A DNA stretch of 64,000 nucleotides, taken from NCBI RefSeq assembly GCF_003864295.1, contig NZ_BDQK01000006.1, positions 154,567 to 218,566 on the forward strand, given 5' to 3'. The notes below the pieces were generated by a model. That model was not told where the DNA came from and searched no databases. It was given only the letters and a program-made list of their open reading frames with translations. This stretch comes from Aphanothece sacrum FPU1. GTDB lineage: Bacteria > Cyanobacteriota > Cyanobacteriia > Cyanobacteriales > Microcystaceae. A program made the translations under genes and the position numbers. This document shows, piece after piece, positions 1-10,046 of this stretch; position 1 is the first letter of the stretch, and every line of letters starts with the position of its first letter.

Positions 1-146
1 TAGTGAAAAAGCAACTAATTAAGCCATTATTTGCCTATAAGACGAGATGCTTGACTATTTAAGTTCCTGATTACATTATTTTTTAATGTACGGTAGTATT
101 ATAATGTAATTATCTTGTTCCCTATTGCTTATTATCAGTTAATTTG

Positions 147-1193
147 ATGAAACGATTATTTCTGAAGGCTCAAATTATTTTATGTCTAGCTATATTATTG
201 ACTTTTTTAATTATTATTTCTCCTGTGAATGCCACTTTATTAGTAGGGAATACGAGAGGGGATAATATTGTAATGTTTGATGAAAAAACGGGGGAATTTT
301 TAGGAGAATTTATTACTCCAAAACTAGGGGGTTTAAAAGCTCCTGATCATTTAGCTTTTGGTTCTGATGGTGATTTTTATGTTAGTAGTGGTGATAGAGT
401 AGAAAATTCTGCTATTATTCGTTACGATGGTTTGACAGGAAAATTTAAAGAAAAATTTGCTTTTGGTGGTGGCTTAATTCGTCCTTTTGGCTTTACATTT
501 GGCCCTGATGGCTATTTATATGTAAGTAGTTTTTTAACAGATCAAATATTGCTTTATGAAGGAAAAAATGGTAAATTTATTGATGTTTTTGCTCAAGGAA
601 ATGGTTTACCTGGGGGATTAAATGGCCCCAATGATTTATTATTTGGCAAAGACGGAAGTCTCTATGTAACTACTGAAGGGAGTATTAAGGGAAAATTTTC
701 TGGTCTTCCTAGTCAAGTTTTGCGGTTTACTCCTGGAGAAAAAAAGCCTACTGTATTTATTGATCAACCTCATTCTTCAAAATTAGAGTATGTGAGCTTT
801 TTAGGTTTAAAATTTGGAGCTAATGGAGATCTATTTGTGAGTGATTTTGCCAATAAAATTAGACAATATAATTCTCAAACAGGGCAACTAATTAAACTTA
901 TTAAGACCCATGATACAGACATCAATTCTAGCCATCATGCTATCGGCAGTTTAACGTTTGATGATGACAATAAATTATATACAGTAGGATTTGAGTTAAA
1001 CAATAATAATCAAGGTAAAATACTAAGATTTGAGGGGATAGATAATCAATCTTTGCCTTTTATAAATCAGACTAATTTTATCTTAGTACCTCCCACTGAT
1101 AAACTAATTCGTCCTATCGGAATTCTTTATACTTCCAAACCATTAAAATCCGTTTCTCAAGACAAATTAAATTATGAATCAAAGTCTAAATAA
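147..1193 (+). CDS. Secreted NHL/SMP-30-like beta-propeller protein
   Basis: The protein has an N-terminal hydrophobic signal segment (about residues 5-30, ending near SPVNA) followed by repeated blades of the type FGxDGxLYVSS. These resemble NHL or SMP-30/gluconolactonase-like six-bladed propellers. Repeated LRPxGFxFGPDG and LxFGxDGSLYVTT motifs are visible along the whole length. It is probably exported and binds a ligand or polysaccharide; no catalytic assignment is possible. I chose the ATG at 147 over an in-frame TTG one codon upstream. The 3' end overlaps the recQ start by 20 bases, so the two genes may be translationally coupled although their functions look unrelated. The short hydrophilic C-terminus after the last blade carries no sorting motif. 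Confidence 0.75.
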   Translation: MKRLFLKAQIILCLAILLTFLIIISPVNATLLVGNTRGDNIVMFDEKTGEFLGEFITPKLGGLKAPDHLAFGSDGDFYVSSGDRVENSAIIRYDGLTGKFKEKFAFGGGLIRPFGFTFGPDGYLYVSSFLTDQILLYEGKNGKFIDVFAQGNGLPGGLNGPNDLLFGKDGSLYVTTEGSIKGKFSGLPSQVLRFTPGEKKPTVFIDQPHSSKLEYVSFLGLKFGANGDLFVSDFANKIRQYNSQTGQLIKLIKTHDTDINSSHHAIGSLTFDDDNKLYTVGFELNNNNQGKILRFEGIDNQSLPFINQTNFILVPPTDKLIRPIGILYTSKPLKSVSQDKLNYESKSK

Positions 1194-2637
1194 TTGGGAA
1201 AAAATTGTCCAAACTTTTCAACATATTTGGGGTTATGAAGATTTTAGATATCCTCAAAAAGAGATTATTCAATGTTTATTAGAGAGTCAAGATGCCCTCA
1301 TTGTGATGCCAACAGGTGGGGGAAAATCCCTCTGTTTTCAACTTCCAGCCTTATTAAATGAGGGATTAATATTAGTTATCTCTCCCTTAGTTGCTTTGAT
1401 GGAAAATCAAGTATATGACTTAAAAAACAGACAATTACCAGCAGAATTATTACATAATGAAATCCCTAGAGATCAAAAAAAAATAACCTTACAAAAGATT
1501 AAAAATAATCAACTTAGGTTACTTTATTTATCCCCAGAAACTCTGCTTATTAATTCTGTTTGGCAAGTATTAGTAAGTCCTGATGTTAAGATCAATGGAT
1601 TAATTTTAGATGAGGCTCATTGTTTAGTACAATGGGGAGAAACTTTTCGCCCTGCTTATCGACGTTTAGGGGCAGTCAGAACGGCTTTAATTGAACAAAA
1701 AGCCCCCCATACTAAAATAGCGATCGCGGCGTTTACAGCAACGGCTAATCCTCAATCTCAGGGTATTATTGAAAGGGTTTTACAATTAGAAAATCCGCAA
1801 ATATTTTGTTTAAGTCCTTATCGATCTAATCTAAATTTAAACGTCAAAATTGCTTGGACTCCTCGTTGTCGTCGTGACCTAATTCTTCAATTTATTAAAC
1901 CTAGAAAAAGACAATCTGGTTTAATTTATGTTCGTTCCCGTCGAGACAGCGAAATCTTAACTCAATGGTTACAATCTGTCAACTATAAAGTAGGGGCTTA
2001 TCATGCTGGATTAAGTCCTCAAAAGAGACGAGAAATAGAGAATAAATGGTTAGAAGAAAGTTTACAATTTGTAGTTTGTACTTCTGCTTTTGGGTTAGGA
2101 ATTAATAAAGCTAATGTACGTTGGATCATTCATTTTCAATCCCCTTATTTACTGTCAGAATATTTGCAAGAAATAGGACGAGGGGGACGAGATGGAAACC
2201 CGGCCCATGCTTTAACATTAATGAGTGAACCGACAGGATGGCTTGATCCCAGTGATCAACAAAGAGACAAGTATTTAAAACAACAATTACAGAAACAATA
2301 TCAACAAGTTAAACAGTTAATTAAACAGATACCAAAACAAGGAGAAATAAACGCGATTACTCAACAATTTACTCAAGGAAAGATCATCTTATCTTTGCTT
2401 CATAGTGCCGGACAATTAGAATGGATAGATCCCTTTAATTATCGCCTAAAAACTAATATTTCTACAATTAATTTATCTCAATTACAATCTTCTCAAAATG
2501 AACCATTAAAACAAATGAGACAATATCTTTATACAAAAAAATGTCGTTGGCAATTTCTCTTAGAAGCGTTTGGATTTAAAGAAGAAGCCAAAGAGTTTAA
2601 GTGTGGACATTGTGATAATTGTCATCGCCAATCATAA
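1174..2637 (+). CDS. recQ: ATP-dependent DNA helicase RecQ (short cyanobacterial form)
   Basis: This is a superfamily 2 3'-5' DNA helicase for recombination and repair. Visible motifs are the Q-motif region (FRYPQKEII), Walker A (MPTGGGKS), Walker B DEAH box (LDEAHCLVQWG), motif III-like AFTATA, and motif VI QEIGRGGRDG. A C-terminal zinc-binding cysteine set follows (Cys in KKCRWQ, then CGHCDNC). At 487 residues it is shorter than the E. coli enzyme of about 610: it ends right after the zinc region and lacks both the winged-helix RQC continuation and the HRDC domain. The start overlaps the upstream propeller gene by 20 bases. The family call is firm; whether this short form is a full RecQ functionally is not shown by sequence. 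Confidence 0.93.
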   Translation: MNQSLNNWEKIVQTFQHIWGYEDFRYPQKEIIQCLLESQDALIVMPTGGGKSLCFQLPALLNEGLILVISPLVALMENQVYDLKNRQLPAELLHNEIPRDQKKITLQKIKNNQLRLLYLSPETLLINSVWQVLVSPDVKINGLILDEAHCLVQWGETFRPAYRRLGAVRTALIEQKAPHTKIAIAAFTATANPQSQGIIERVLQLENPQIFCLSPYRSNLNLNVKIAWTPRCRRDLILQFIKPRKRQSGLIYVRSRRDSEILTQWLQSVNYKVGAYHAGLSPQKRREIENKWLEESLQFVVCTSAFGLGINKANVRWIIHFQSPYLLSEYLQEIGRGGRDGNPAHALTLMSEPTGWLDPSDQQRDKYLKQQLQKQYQQVKQLIKQIPKQGEINAITQQFTQGKIILSLLHSAGQLEWIDPFNYRLKTNISTINLSQLQSSQNEPLKQMRQYLYTKKCRWQFLLEAFGFKEEAKEFKCGHCDNCHRQS

Positions 2638-2680
2638 CAAAAATATGGCATTATATTTATTGACAAAAATTATTTTACAT

Positions 2681-2869
2681 GGTTTTACCGAACTTAGGAT
2701 GTAAAACGATTACAAATTACAGGCTTAAACCCCCTCAGGGTTAAGCTATAGGAACTAAGCCTGGCTACCCAGGCTTAAAATTAGGCTGTGTAGACAGCCT
2801 TTGTGCTTATAGAATAAGGCTTTAGCCTGTATTGATTTATTAATTTTACATAACAAGTTCGGTAGAACC
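2681..2869. repeat. MITE-like element with terminal inverted repeats and 8-bp target duplication
   Basis: A non-coding element of about 190 bases. Its left end (GGTTTTACCGAACTTA) is the near-perfect inverse of its right end (AAGTTCGGTAGAACC). The octamer TTTTACAT occurs immediately outside both ends (2673-2680 and 2870-2877), which is what a transposition target-site duplication looks like. The interior holds several short hairpins (AGGCTTAA, GGCTGTG...CAGCC). Related copies lie near 56330-56478 and 57683-57875. It sits between the convergent recQ and coaX genes and may also act as a terminator. No transposase is present, so mobilisation would be in trans. Confidence 0.75.
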
Positions 2870-2886
2870 TTTTACATTAATGATGA

Positions 2887-3651
2887 TTAGGATAATAAGC
2901 TGAACAATATGCCCCAAAAAATTAGGTTTTTATTTTGTTTAAGTTTTTCCGATGTCTTAAAATATTCTTGTTTAAAATAACTTAATAATAACTGAGAATC
3001 TCCTCCCGTTAAAATAATTTGACTGCTAGGATATTTTTTCAACCAATCATCAATAAAAGTTTTAATTCCTCCTAATATAGTATACAAAATTCCACTGGTA
3101 ATAGCATCAGGAGTATTAATTGACCAACGAAGGGGTAAACTATCAGGTAAATTAACATTAGGTAACGCTGCAGCTTTTGTTGCTAATGATTGAAATTGTA
3201 ATTTTAGTCCTGGCAAAATTGCCCCTCCAATTAAACTGCGATCGCTATCAACTCCTGTTAATGTTAATGCAGTTCCTGCATCTATAACCAAACAAGGGAA
3301 ACCATATATTTCTCCTGCACCTAATATTGCTAAAGCGCGATCAATTCCCATTGTAGGATAGATATTTTTTAGAGGAATTTGCTCTAAAGTAATAATTTTA
3401 GTATTAGGATAATTTTGCCATAATTTAGTTTGAGAAGGAACCACAGAGGCAATATATAAAGGTAAATTATTAGGAATTGTAGTAAGCAAAAAGTCTGAGG
3501 GTAATCTTGAAGTTATTAAAGGATTAGATAAATGGTTCGTATCCCAAGTTGTTTGTAATTTATCTTCTTGAAAATATGCCCAATGTAAGCGAGAATTACC
3601 AATCATTAATGCTAACCAATCAGGTGATTTTGAGGTAGGTGAATTATTCAC
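2887..3651 (-). CDS. coaX: Type III pantothenate kinase
   Basis: It phosphorylates pantothenate in the first step of coenzyme A synthesis. The ASKHA-fold signatures of CoaX are present: N-terminal MIGNSRLHWA (the phosphate-1 loop, here with Asn-Ser rather than the common DxGNT), the central MGIDRALAILGA block, LVIDAGTALTLTGVD (phosphate-2) and GGAILPGL. Length is 254 residues, normal for the family. The start is a GTG. Free-standing, convergent with recQ. CoA supply is relevant to the thiotemplate clusters downstream, but that link is circumstantial. Confidence 0.9.
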   Translation of the reverse strand: MNNSPTSKSPDWLALMIGNSRLHWAYFQEDKLQTTWDTNHLSNPLITSRLPSDFLLTTIPNNLPLYIASVVPSQTKLWQNYPNTKIITLEQIPLKNIYPTMGIDRALAILGAGEIYGFPCLVIDAGTALTLTGVDSDRSLIGGAILPGLKLQFQSLATKAAALPNVNLPDSLPLRWSINTPDAITSGILYTILGGIKTFIDDWLKKYPSSQIILTGGDSQLLLSYFKQEYFKTSEKLKQNKNLIFWGILFSLLS

Positions 3652-3825
3652 AATTTAACTATAAAAAAATATTTGTGTGAGTTACGATGAATATTAAATT
3701 AATTAGTTGGTTTTCTACGTTATCTTCACCTAATCAAACCTACTGGAATGTTTCAAGTAATTTGGTGCATTAGGATTCGGGTTTGTTGGGTTTCGTCCCT
3801 CAACTCAACCTACTACAATAATAAT

Positions 3826-4191
3826 TTAGGGAGTTTCTATTAACACAGTTACCGCAGCATTAGCAATAATCATGTCATCATTCTTATCATTTAATTCAGG
3901 AATAGCGCGTCCTTTAACTATCATCCCACCTTCTCTTATAGTAATACTTTTTTGACCAAAAGGTAACACCGCTAAAACCTCATCTTGACGGACACTTTCC
4001 GGGTAAGGAACGGCTACTTGTACCTCTACAATCATCTCATTAGGATGACTCAAACCTGCCACTTCCCAGACTCCAGGTAACGCATTATGAGCGATCGCAT
4101 TGCGAACGGCCCGGGCTGCTGCTACAGTAGGATCTTGACCATGTTGATCAATACCCATTCCCATCTCAATAATAAATCGTTTACGTGGCAT
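3826..4191 (-). CDS. Lin0512 family conserved protein
   Basis: A 121-residue soluble protein with the family's recognisable layout: an N-terminal strand RKRFIIEMGMGIDQHGQD, a helix AAARAVRNAIAHNALPG, a strand VEVQVAVPYP and a terminal block with INRGAxVxKG-like character (IREGGMIVKGRAIPE). The small alpha/beta fold repeats in many bacteria and is annotated only as Lin0512-like; the biochemical role is unknown. It precedes, in the same orientation, nothing obviously related, since the upstream genes are toxin-antitoxin-like. I see no frameshift or truncation. Confidence 0.75.
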   Translation of the reverse strand: MPRKRFIIEMGMGIDQHGQDPTVAAARAVRNAIAHNALPGVWEVAGLSHPNEMIVEVQVAVPYPESVRQDEVLAVLPFGQKSITIREGGMIVKGRAIPELNDKNDDMIIANAAVTVLIETP

Positions 4192-4224
4192 AGTTTTTAA
4201 TAATTACAATCTATTATACTTATT

Positions 4225-4464
4225 CTAATCATATTCATCTAAATCAATTTCAATTAAATTACCTTGATTAGCATTTTCTAAAGCTTTTATTAATTGTTTT
4301 TTATTAGCTTCTGATTTAAGAAGGTAAGTTGTTTCATCTTCTTCATTTTGAGATTCAACTAAAATAATTATCTCTACTATTGTTCCTTCAATAAGTTCGG
4401 TAATAGGTACTTCAATTTTTCCATTTTTACCAACAATTGCTTTTTGTTTTAAACCTTTGAGCAT
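4225..4464 (-). CDS. Small antitoxin-like protein
   Basis: A 79-residue protein. The N-terminal half (KAIVGKNGKIEVPITELIEGT) looks like a short swapped-hairpin or AbrB-type DNA-binding strand set. The acidic C-terminal half (residues 45-79) matches the flexible tail typical of antitoxins that wrap a RelE-like partner. Similar small genes are common in cyanobacterial genomes next to RelE/YoeB toxins. Here no RelE-like toxin follows; the downstream gene is Lin0512, so it may be an orphan antitoxin. The family assignment is by pattern only. Confidence 0.5.
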   Translation of the reverse strand: MLKGLKQKAIVGKNGKIEVPITELIEGTIVEIIILVESQNEEDETTYLLKSEANKKQLIKALENANQGNLIEIDLDEYD

Positions 4465-4488
4465 AATTTTAATGTTAACATAAATTAA

Positions 4489-4692
4489 TTAATGAGAGGT
4501 TTCATATTTAGTAATTAAATCCCTTACTAGAGGGACTAATTCTTTGGGAATTTCCATTAGTGTTCTTGTCAAATTTTTGCCAATATGTTCATCTTCTTCT
4601 ACTGTTTCATCTTCAGTCTGAGTGTCATAATATTCAATAACACGATGCACTTTTACTTCATCCCATCCTGACGGAAATTGATTTTTATTCAT
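4489..4692 (-). CDS. Small acidic protein, probable antitoxin of the adjacent DUF4258-like gene
   Basis: A 67-residue acidic protein with the core VIEYYDTQTEDETVEEDEHIG and a C-terminal helix (LVPLVRDLITKYE). Its start lies four bases after the stop of the DUF4258-like gene, so the two form a tight operon with the putative toxin first. The composition and coupling are those of a type II antitoxin, but I do not recognise a named antitoxin family. It could equally be an uncharacterised accessory protein. Confidence 0.5.
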   Translation of the reverse strand: MNKNQFPSGWDEVKVHRVIEYYDTQTEDETVEEDEHIGKNLTRTLMEIPKELVPLVRDLITKYETSH

Positions 4693-4696
4693 TGTT

Positions 4697-4975
4697 TTAC
4701 CTACTACCCTGTCTTTTTCGATATGCGGTCAAAGGTTTTCCTGTTAATTCGTATGCAGTAATTACAAAAATACCATTTGTTTGATTATCGGGTACATAAA
4801 TAACTTTTAAATATCGACCTGCTTGCGTTTGACCAATAGCTACTCTAGATCCTTCCCTTCCTTGACGATCCTCTCCTGGACATCTTAAGATATCCTCAAC
4901 TTCCCGTTCATTAATATTGTGTTTATAAATATGGGGTAAGTCGGTTTCAGAATCGATATAGAAACGAATCTCCAT
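4697..4975 (-). CDS. DUF4258-like small protein, probable toxin of a TA pair
   Basis: A 92-residue protein with the BrnT/DUF4258-type layout. An N-terminal strand FYIDSETDLPHIYKHNI leads to a helix (NEREVEDILRCP), then the strands GRYLKVIYVPD and IFVITAYEL and a basic end (KPLTAYRKRQGSR). The ITAY...RKR tail is typical of RNase-type toxins in this fold group. It is four bases upstream of the acidic gene that ends at 4489. A toxin role is inferred from fold pattern and arrangement; no activity is demonstrated by sequence. Confidence 0.55.
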   Translation of the reverse strand: MEIRFYIDSETDLPHIYKHNINEREVEDILRCPGEDRQGREGSRVAIGQTQAGRYLKVIYVPDNQTNGIFVITAYELTGKPLTAYRKRQGSR

Positions 4976-5018
4976 AGATTGGCTACCTATTTAATATTAT
5001 AGCTATAAAATTATTAAA

Positions 5019-5040
5019 GGTGGGCATTGCCCACCCTACT
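5019..5040. repeat. Dispersed hairpin repeat (GGTGGGCATTGCCCACC type)
   Basis: A perfect short palindrome directly downstream of the chlN stop codon. The same hairpin recurs at 49073-49089 and, with one changed centre base, at 55693-55709. Here it may terminate the chlL-DUF5331-chlN transcript. Confidence 0.7.
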
Positions 5041-5042
5041 AA

Positions 5043-6832
<1,790 letters not shown>

Positions 6833-6995
6833 TATTAAGTCTCCTTATTAGCAAAAGTAACTATATTTAGTATTCCCTCACCAATCAGGATTTATATCAC
6901 CTCACCGAAAAAATTAAATTACACTTGACAAAATTGCCATAACCTCCCCTTTAAACTTCCCGTCTTTCTTTGCGTCTTTGCACGAGATACAATTC

Positions 6996-7082
6996 GTAGG
7001 TTGGGTTGAGGAACGAAACCCAACAAAACCCAACTAAAATAACCGTAAAATGTTGGGTTACGCTATCGCTAACCCAACCTAC
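6996..7082. repeat. Palindromic extragenic repeat (GTAGGTTGGGTT ... AACCCAACCTAC)
   Basis: The outer arms GTAGGTTGGGTT and AACCCAACCTAC are inverse complements enclosing further GGGTT/AACCC arms, so the transcript can form a long stem. It lies in the 260-base gap between chlL and DUF5331 and may attenuate readthrough or protect the chlL message end. Partial relatives occur at about 3774-3815, 45572-45606 and 47410-47444. Confidence 0.7.
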
Positions 7083-7092
7083 AATTAAATAA

Positions 7093-7962
7093 TTAAACCA
7101 TCATTAGATCTAATTCTTTTTCCTCTGATTTAACAGGCTCTTTAGGATTAAGATAGAAATCAGACAATAAAGTGAATAATTCCCGATCTTGAGCATCATT
7201 AGGAATCACGCCTTCAGGTAATGCTAATAACTGATCTGCAATGTTTAAATAATAATTGCAAACATACTCAAGAGAAGGGTCAGTTTCTGTCATCTCAAAC
7301 AACGTTTTACCCTTAACACGAGATACCCGAATATCCTCAATTAACGGTAAAATTTCTAACACAGGCATGGGAACCGCTTCTATATATTTATCAATTAAAT
7401 CACGCTTAGAAGTACGATTACCAATTAACCCCGCTAAACGTAAAGTATGAGTCCGTGCTTTTTCTCTTACTGAAGCAGCAATACGGTTAGCCGCAAACAA
7501 CGCATCAAAACCATTATCTGTCACAATTAAACAATAATCTGCATAGTTTAAAGGGGCAGCAAAACCACCACAAACTACGTCACCTAAAACATCAAAAAGA
7601 ATGACATCATACTCATCAAACGCATTCAATTCTTTGAGTAATTTAACGGTTTCTCCTACTACATAACCGCCACAACCTGCACCTGCGGGGGGACCACCAG
7701 CTTCTACACAATCTACACCCGCATAGCCTTTATAAATCACATCTTCGGGCCAGATATCTTCATAATGAAAATCTCTTTCTTGTAGCGTATCAATGATAGT
7801 AGGAATCAGAAAACCTGTCAGAGTAAATGTGCTGTCATGTTTGGGATCACAGCCAATTTGTAACACTTTTTTACCCCGTTTGGCTAATGCTGTGGAAATA
7901 TTACAGCTAGTAGTAGATTTGCCAATTCCGCCTTTTCCGTAAACTGCAATTGTTAAAGTCAA
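7093..7962 (-). CDS. chlL: Light-independent protochlorophyllide reductase iron-sulfur ATP-binding protein
   Basis: ChlL is the NifH-like homodimeric ATPase that feeds electrons to the ChlN-ChlB component. Walker A is [14 protein letters not shown]. The two bridging 4Fe-4S ligands are in [10 protein letters not shown] and [10 protein letters not shown], and switch regions CDPKHDST and FDVLGD are intact. Length 289 is normal. The start codon is TTG, supported by an AGGAGA ribosome site eight bases upstream and by the family N-terminus [11 protein letters not shown]. The upstream region of nearly 700 bases is long enough to hold its promoter. I see no defects. Confidence 0.97.
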   Translation of the reverse strand: MTLTIAVYGKGGIGKSTTSCNISTALAKRGKKVLQIGCDPKHDSTFTLTGFLIPTIIDTLQERDFHYEDIWPEDVIYKGYAGVDCVEAGGPPAGAGCGGYVVGETVKLLKELNAFDEYDVILFDVLGDVVCGGFAAPLNYADYCLIVTDNGFDALFAANRIAASVREKARTHTLRLAGLIGNRTSKRDLIDKYIEAVPMPVLEILPLIEDIRVSRVKGKTLFEMTETDPSLEYVCNYYLNIADQLLALPEGVIPNDAQDRELFTLLSDFYLNPKEPVKSEEKELDLMMV

Positions 7963-8646
7963 GGGTCAAGTCTCCTGTGTGATCAAAATAAATTTTGTTT
8001 TGTCAATCTCATTGATCGAATTATGAGGCAAGTTGCCCAGAATGAAAAGGAACCTTAAAGATGATTTAAGAAGTATTTAGGCTAAATCAAGTTTAAAAAG
8101 TTTTAATTAACATATAAATCCTTTATTAGCTCATAATATTGCTTTAAAGCCTCAATTATAAATTTTTGTGTTCTGTATTAATATAATCAGGAACAAAAAC
8201 AAAAAATGAGCAGAAACTCTCAAGCATACAAACTCAATACAATGGCTAAAACTCATGATTGAGGCTTATGACAGTCAATAAAAATGGATAATTTAGGCAA
8301 TCACAAACCGTAAAAATTATTAAGGAAGGCTACAAAAACCCTGAATTCATGGGGGTTTAGGGACTAGGCGATCACGCAGAAAAGATTATTATTAAGAATA
8401 ATTAAATTTTGAAGGGGTCAAGGACCTTTGATTGGTTTCAACCTAACGGAAACTCAATATGCAATTCCCACCATCCCACCCACACCATGCCAAGGGTGGG
8501 GTTAACTGTACAAAGCCGTAGCATAGCAGGCTAATATTAGTGAAAGTCCGCGTAGGCGGACTTTGTTTGTATAGCCACAGGCTTTAGTCTGTCGGTGTTT
8601 GGGTATATAATTACCCTTGACCTGATAGCCTTATCCAGTCTAATTT
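7963..8646. other. Long intergenic region upstream of chlL
   Basis: No ORF with coding character. The chlL-proximal part is AT-rich and presumably carries the chlL promoter. At 8530-8620 there is a degenerate relative of the hairpin-rich MITE family seen at 2681 and 57683: GAAAGTCCGC...GCGGACTTTG stem followed by GGCTTTAGTCTG. At 8464-8500 a CCACCC...GGGTGGGG palindrome resembles the one at 41337-41358. I see no tRNA. Confidence 0.6.
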
Positions 8647-8844
8647 ATGAGTAAATCAAAGCCGCCTAAAATTGCTCCTCTAACATCTGCCTTAATTATC
8701 TCCATCGCCATAACCATCATGGTATATGTCCTCAGAGGATTAGGAATCTTAGGATTTATTCCTGGTAGTATTTTGTTATTATTGATTGCAGTATCAATTA
8801 TCTTAAGTATTGTTTACAGTATTCGACCTCCTAGACGTTTGTAG
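8647..8844 (+). CDS. Small two-span membrane protein
   Basis: A 65-residue protein with two hydrophobic segments (about residues 13-32 and 36-57), separated by GLGILGF and ending in the basic tail SIRPPRRL. No recognised family. It is 130 bases upstream of the next membrane-anchored gene in the same orientation. Small proteins of this kind are common and poorly characterised in cyanobacteria. It is likely real because the composition is membrane-like over its whole length and the Pro-Lys-rich start is typical of a cytoplasmic leader. Confidence 0.55.
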   Translation: MSKSKPPKIAPLTSALIISIAITIMVYVLRGLGILGFIPGSILLLLIAVSIILSIVYSIRPPRRL

Positions 8845-8973
8845 AAAGAAAGTAACTCAAATACTGATAATATAAAAGTCTTTGAGATTAAGTTTTAATA
8901 TTGATAAGACTTAAGTACATAATGGAAACCATTGTGTTATTGTGCCATTCACTTTTATTGATAACCAGAAATT

Positions 8974-9966
8974 ATGACTGGAAAAGTTTTTAATGGTAAT
9001 CCGGCCACCTTGCTTGTTCTCATTCTGCCCTTTGCGGGGGCAGTTATTCTGCTGTATGAAGCCTGGCCATTTTTACTAGGACTTGTTGCGTTAATTGTCA
9101 TCTGGAAATTATTTGACAATTATCTATGGCAACAGTGGTGTTTTCAAGTTGACCCCATGTTTAATCAGTTACTTCAGGCTAACCAGGGATGTCTCACCCC
9201 GATGGATTTATCTTTAAAAGCAAATCTAGGCGCGAGACGTGCCAAAAGATTTCTGGATAAGAAAGCCGAAGAATATGGCGCGTATCGGAAAGATTTGCCC
9301 GAAGGGGGGCAAGTTTATTATTTTATTACTGCGAGTACCCTGGGCAGCATTTTAGATGATAGTGAACCCGTTGCAAACGAGACAGATTTTACAGACGAAA
9401 TAGACGACGATAGGGACACCGTAGAGGCTACTATTCCCCCTGAAGTCATCGTTACAACCCCCGAACCGGAGAAACCCCCTCAATCTCTATTATCTAGTCC
9501 TTTTGCTCAACTGGCAGAAATCAAAGAAGAACGACAAAAATCAAGTCAAACTTCCTCAGAAACTGTTTCCTCTGAGACAGTTTCTCCAGATGAAATAAAA
9601 GAAGTACAAACAGAAATTGAGACAGTTTCTCAACCAGAGGTTTTAGATACATCTATTGAGTCGGTTTCTTCTGATGAATTCTTAACTGCAACGGATAGGG
9701 TTTTAGACAGTTCTTTAACTGAGGAAGAAAGCCCAGAAGAAGAAGAATACTTAGAAACTGAAACTAGCACCGATAAACCTCGTAAATTATCCCTAATTCA
9801 AGTGGATTTAGCTAAACGATTAGACACCACACCTAGCACTATTGGACGGCGTAAAACCGAACCTGATTTTGCTCAGTGGAGTCAAAGCAAAGATCCTGAT
9901 GGAATTGCTTGGAAATATTTACGAAAATCACGGGTATTTGTGCCAGTTGATCCTGATATCAGCTAA
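8974..9966 (+). CDS. Membrane-anchored hypothetical protein with two predicted helical domains
   Basis: Two hydrophobic helices lie near residues 10-45. A winged-helix-like segment follows (FNQLLQANQGCLTPMDLSLKANLGARRAKRFLDKKAEEYGAY, about 62-105). A long acidic Ser/Glu/Thr-rich linker spans about 130-265, and the C-terminal basic segment reads like a helix-turn-helix (IQVDLAKRLDTTPSTIGRRK). The protein could couple the membrane to DNA or to a partner; that is inference. I recall similar proteins only as cyanobacterial hypotheticals. It is followed by a gene on the opposite strand. Confidence 0.6.
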   Translation: MTGKVFNGNPATLLVLILPFAGAVILLYEAWPFLLGLVALIVIWKLFDNYLWQQWCFQVDPMFNQLLQANQGCLTPMDLSLKANLGARRAKRFLDKKAEEYGAYRKDLPEGGQVYYFITASTLGSILDDSEPVANETDFTDEIDDDRDTVEATIPPEVIVTTPEPEKPPQSLLSSPFAQLAEIKEERQKSSQTSSETVSSETVSPDEIKEVQTEIETVSQPEVLDTSIESVSSDEFLTATDRVLDSSLTEEESPEEEEYLETETSTDKPRKLSLIQVDLAKRLDTTPSTIGRRKTEPDFAQWSQSKDPDGIAWKYLRKSRVFVPVDPDIS

Positions 9967-10046
9967 ATCATTTGTAGGGGTCAAGGGCCGTTGACCCCTA
10001 CGCATTTAAAAGTAGGGCGCACAAAATTAATTGTACAGTCAAAACT

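Noticed and set aside
2887..2950. Frameshift in coaX near the C-terminus
   Set aside because: The short C-terminal tail reads low-complexity but the frame is continuous with the conserved core; length is normal.
8425..8460. Possible CRISPR repeat (GTTTCAAC-like)
   Set aside because: A single occurrence with no regular spacers or second copy nearby.
7963..8646. tRNA or riboswitch in the chlL upstream gap
   Set aside because: I found no cloverleaf or known riboswitch core; the visible stems belong to repeat-family sequences.
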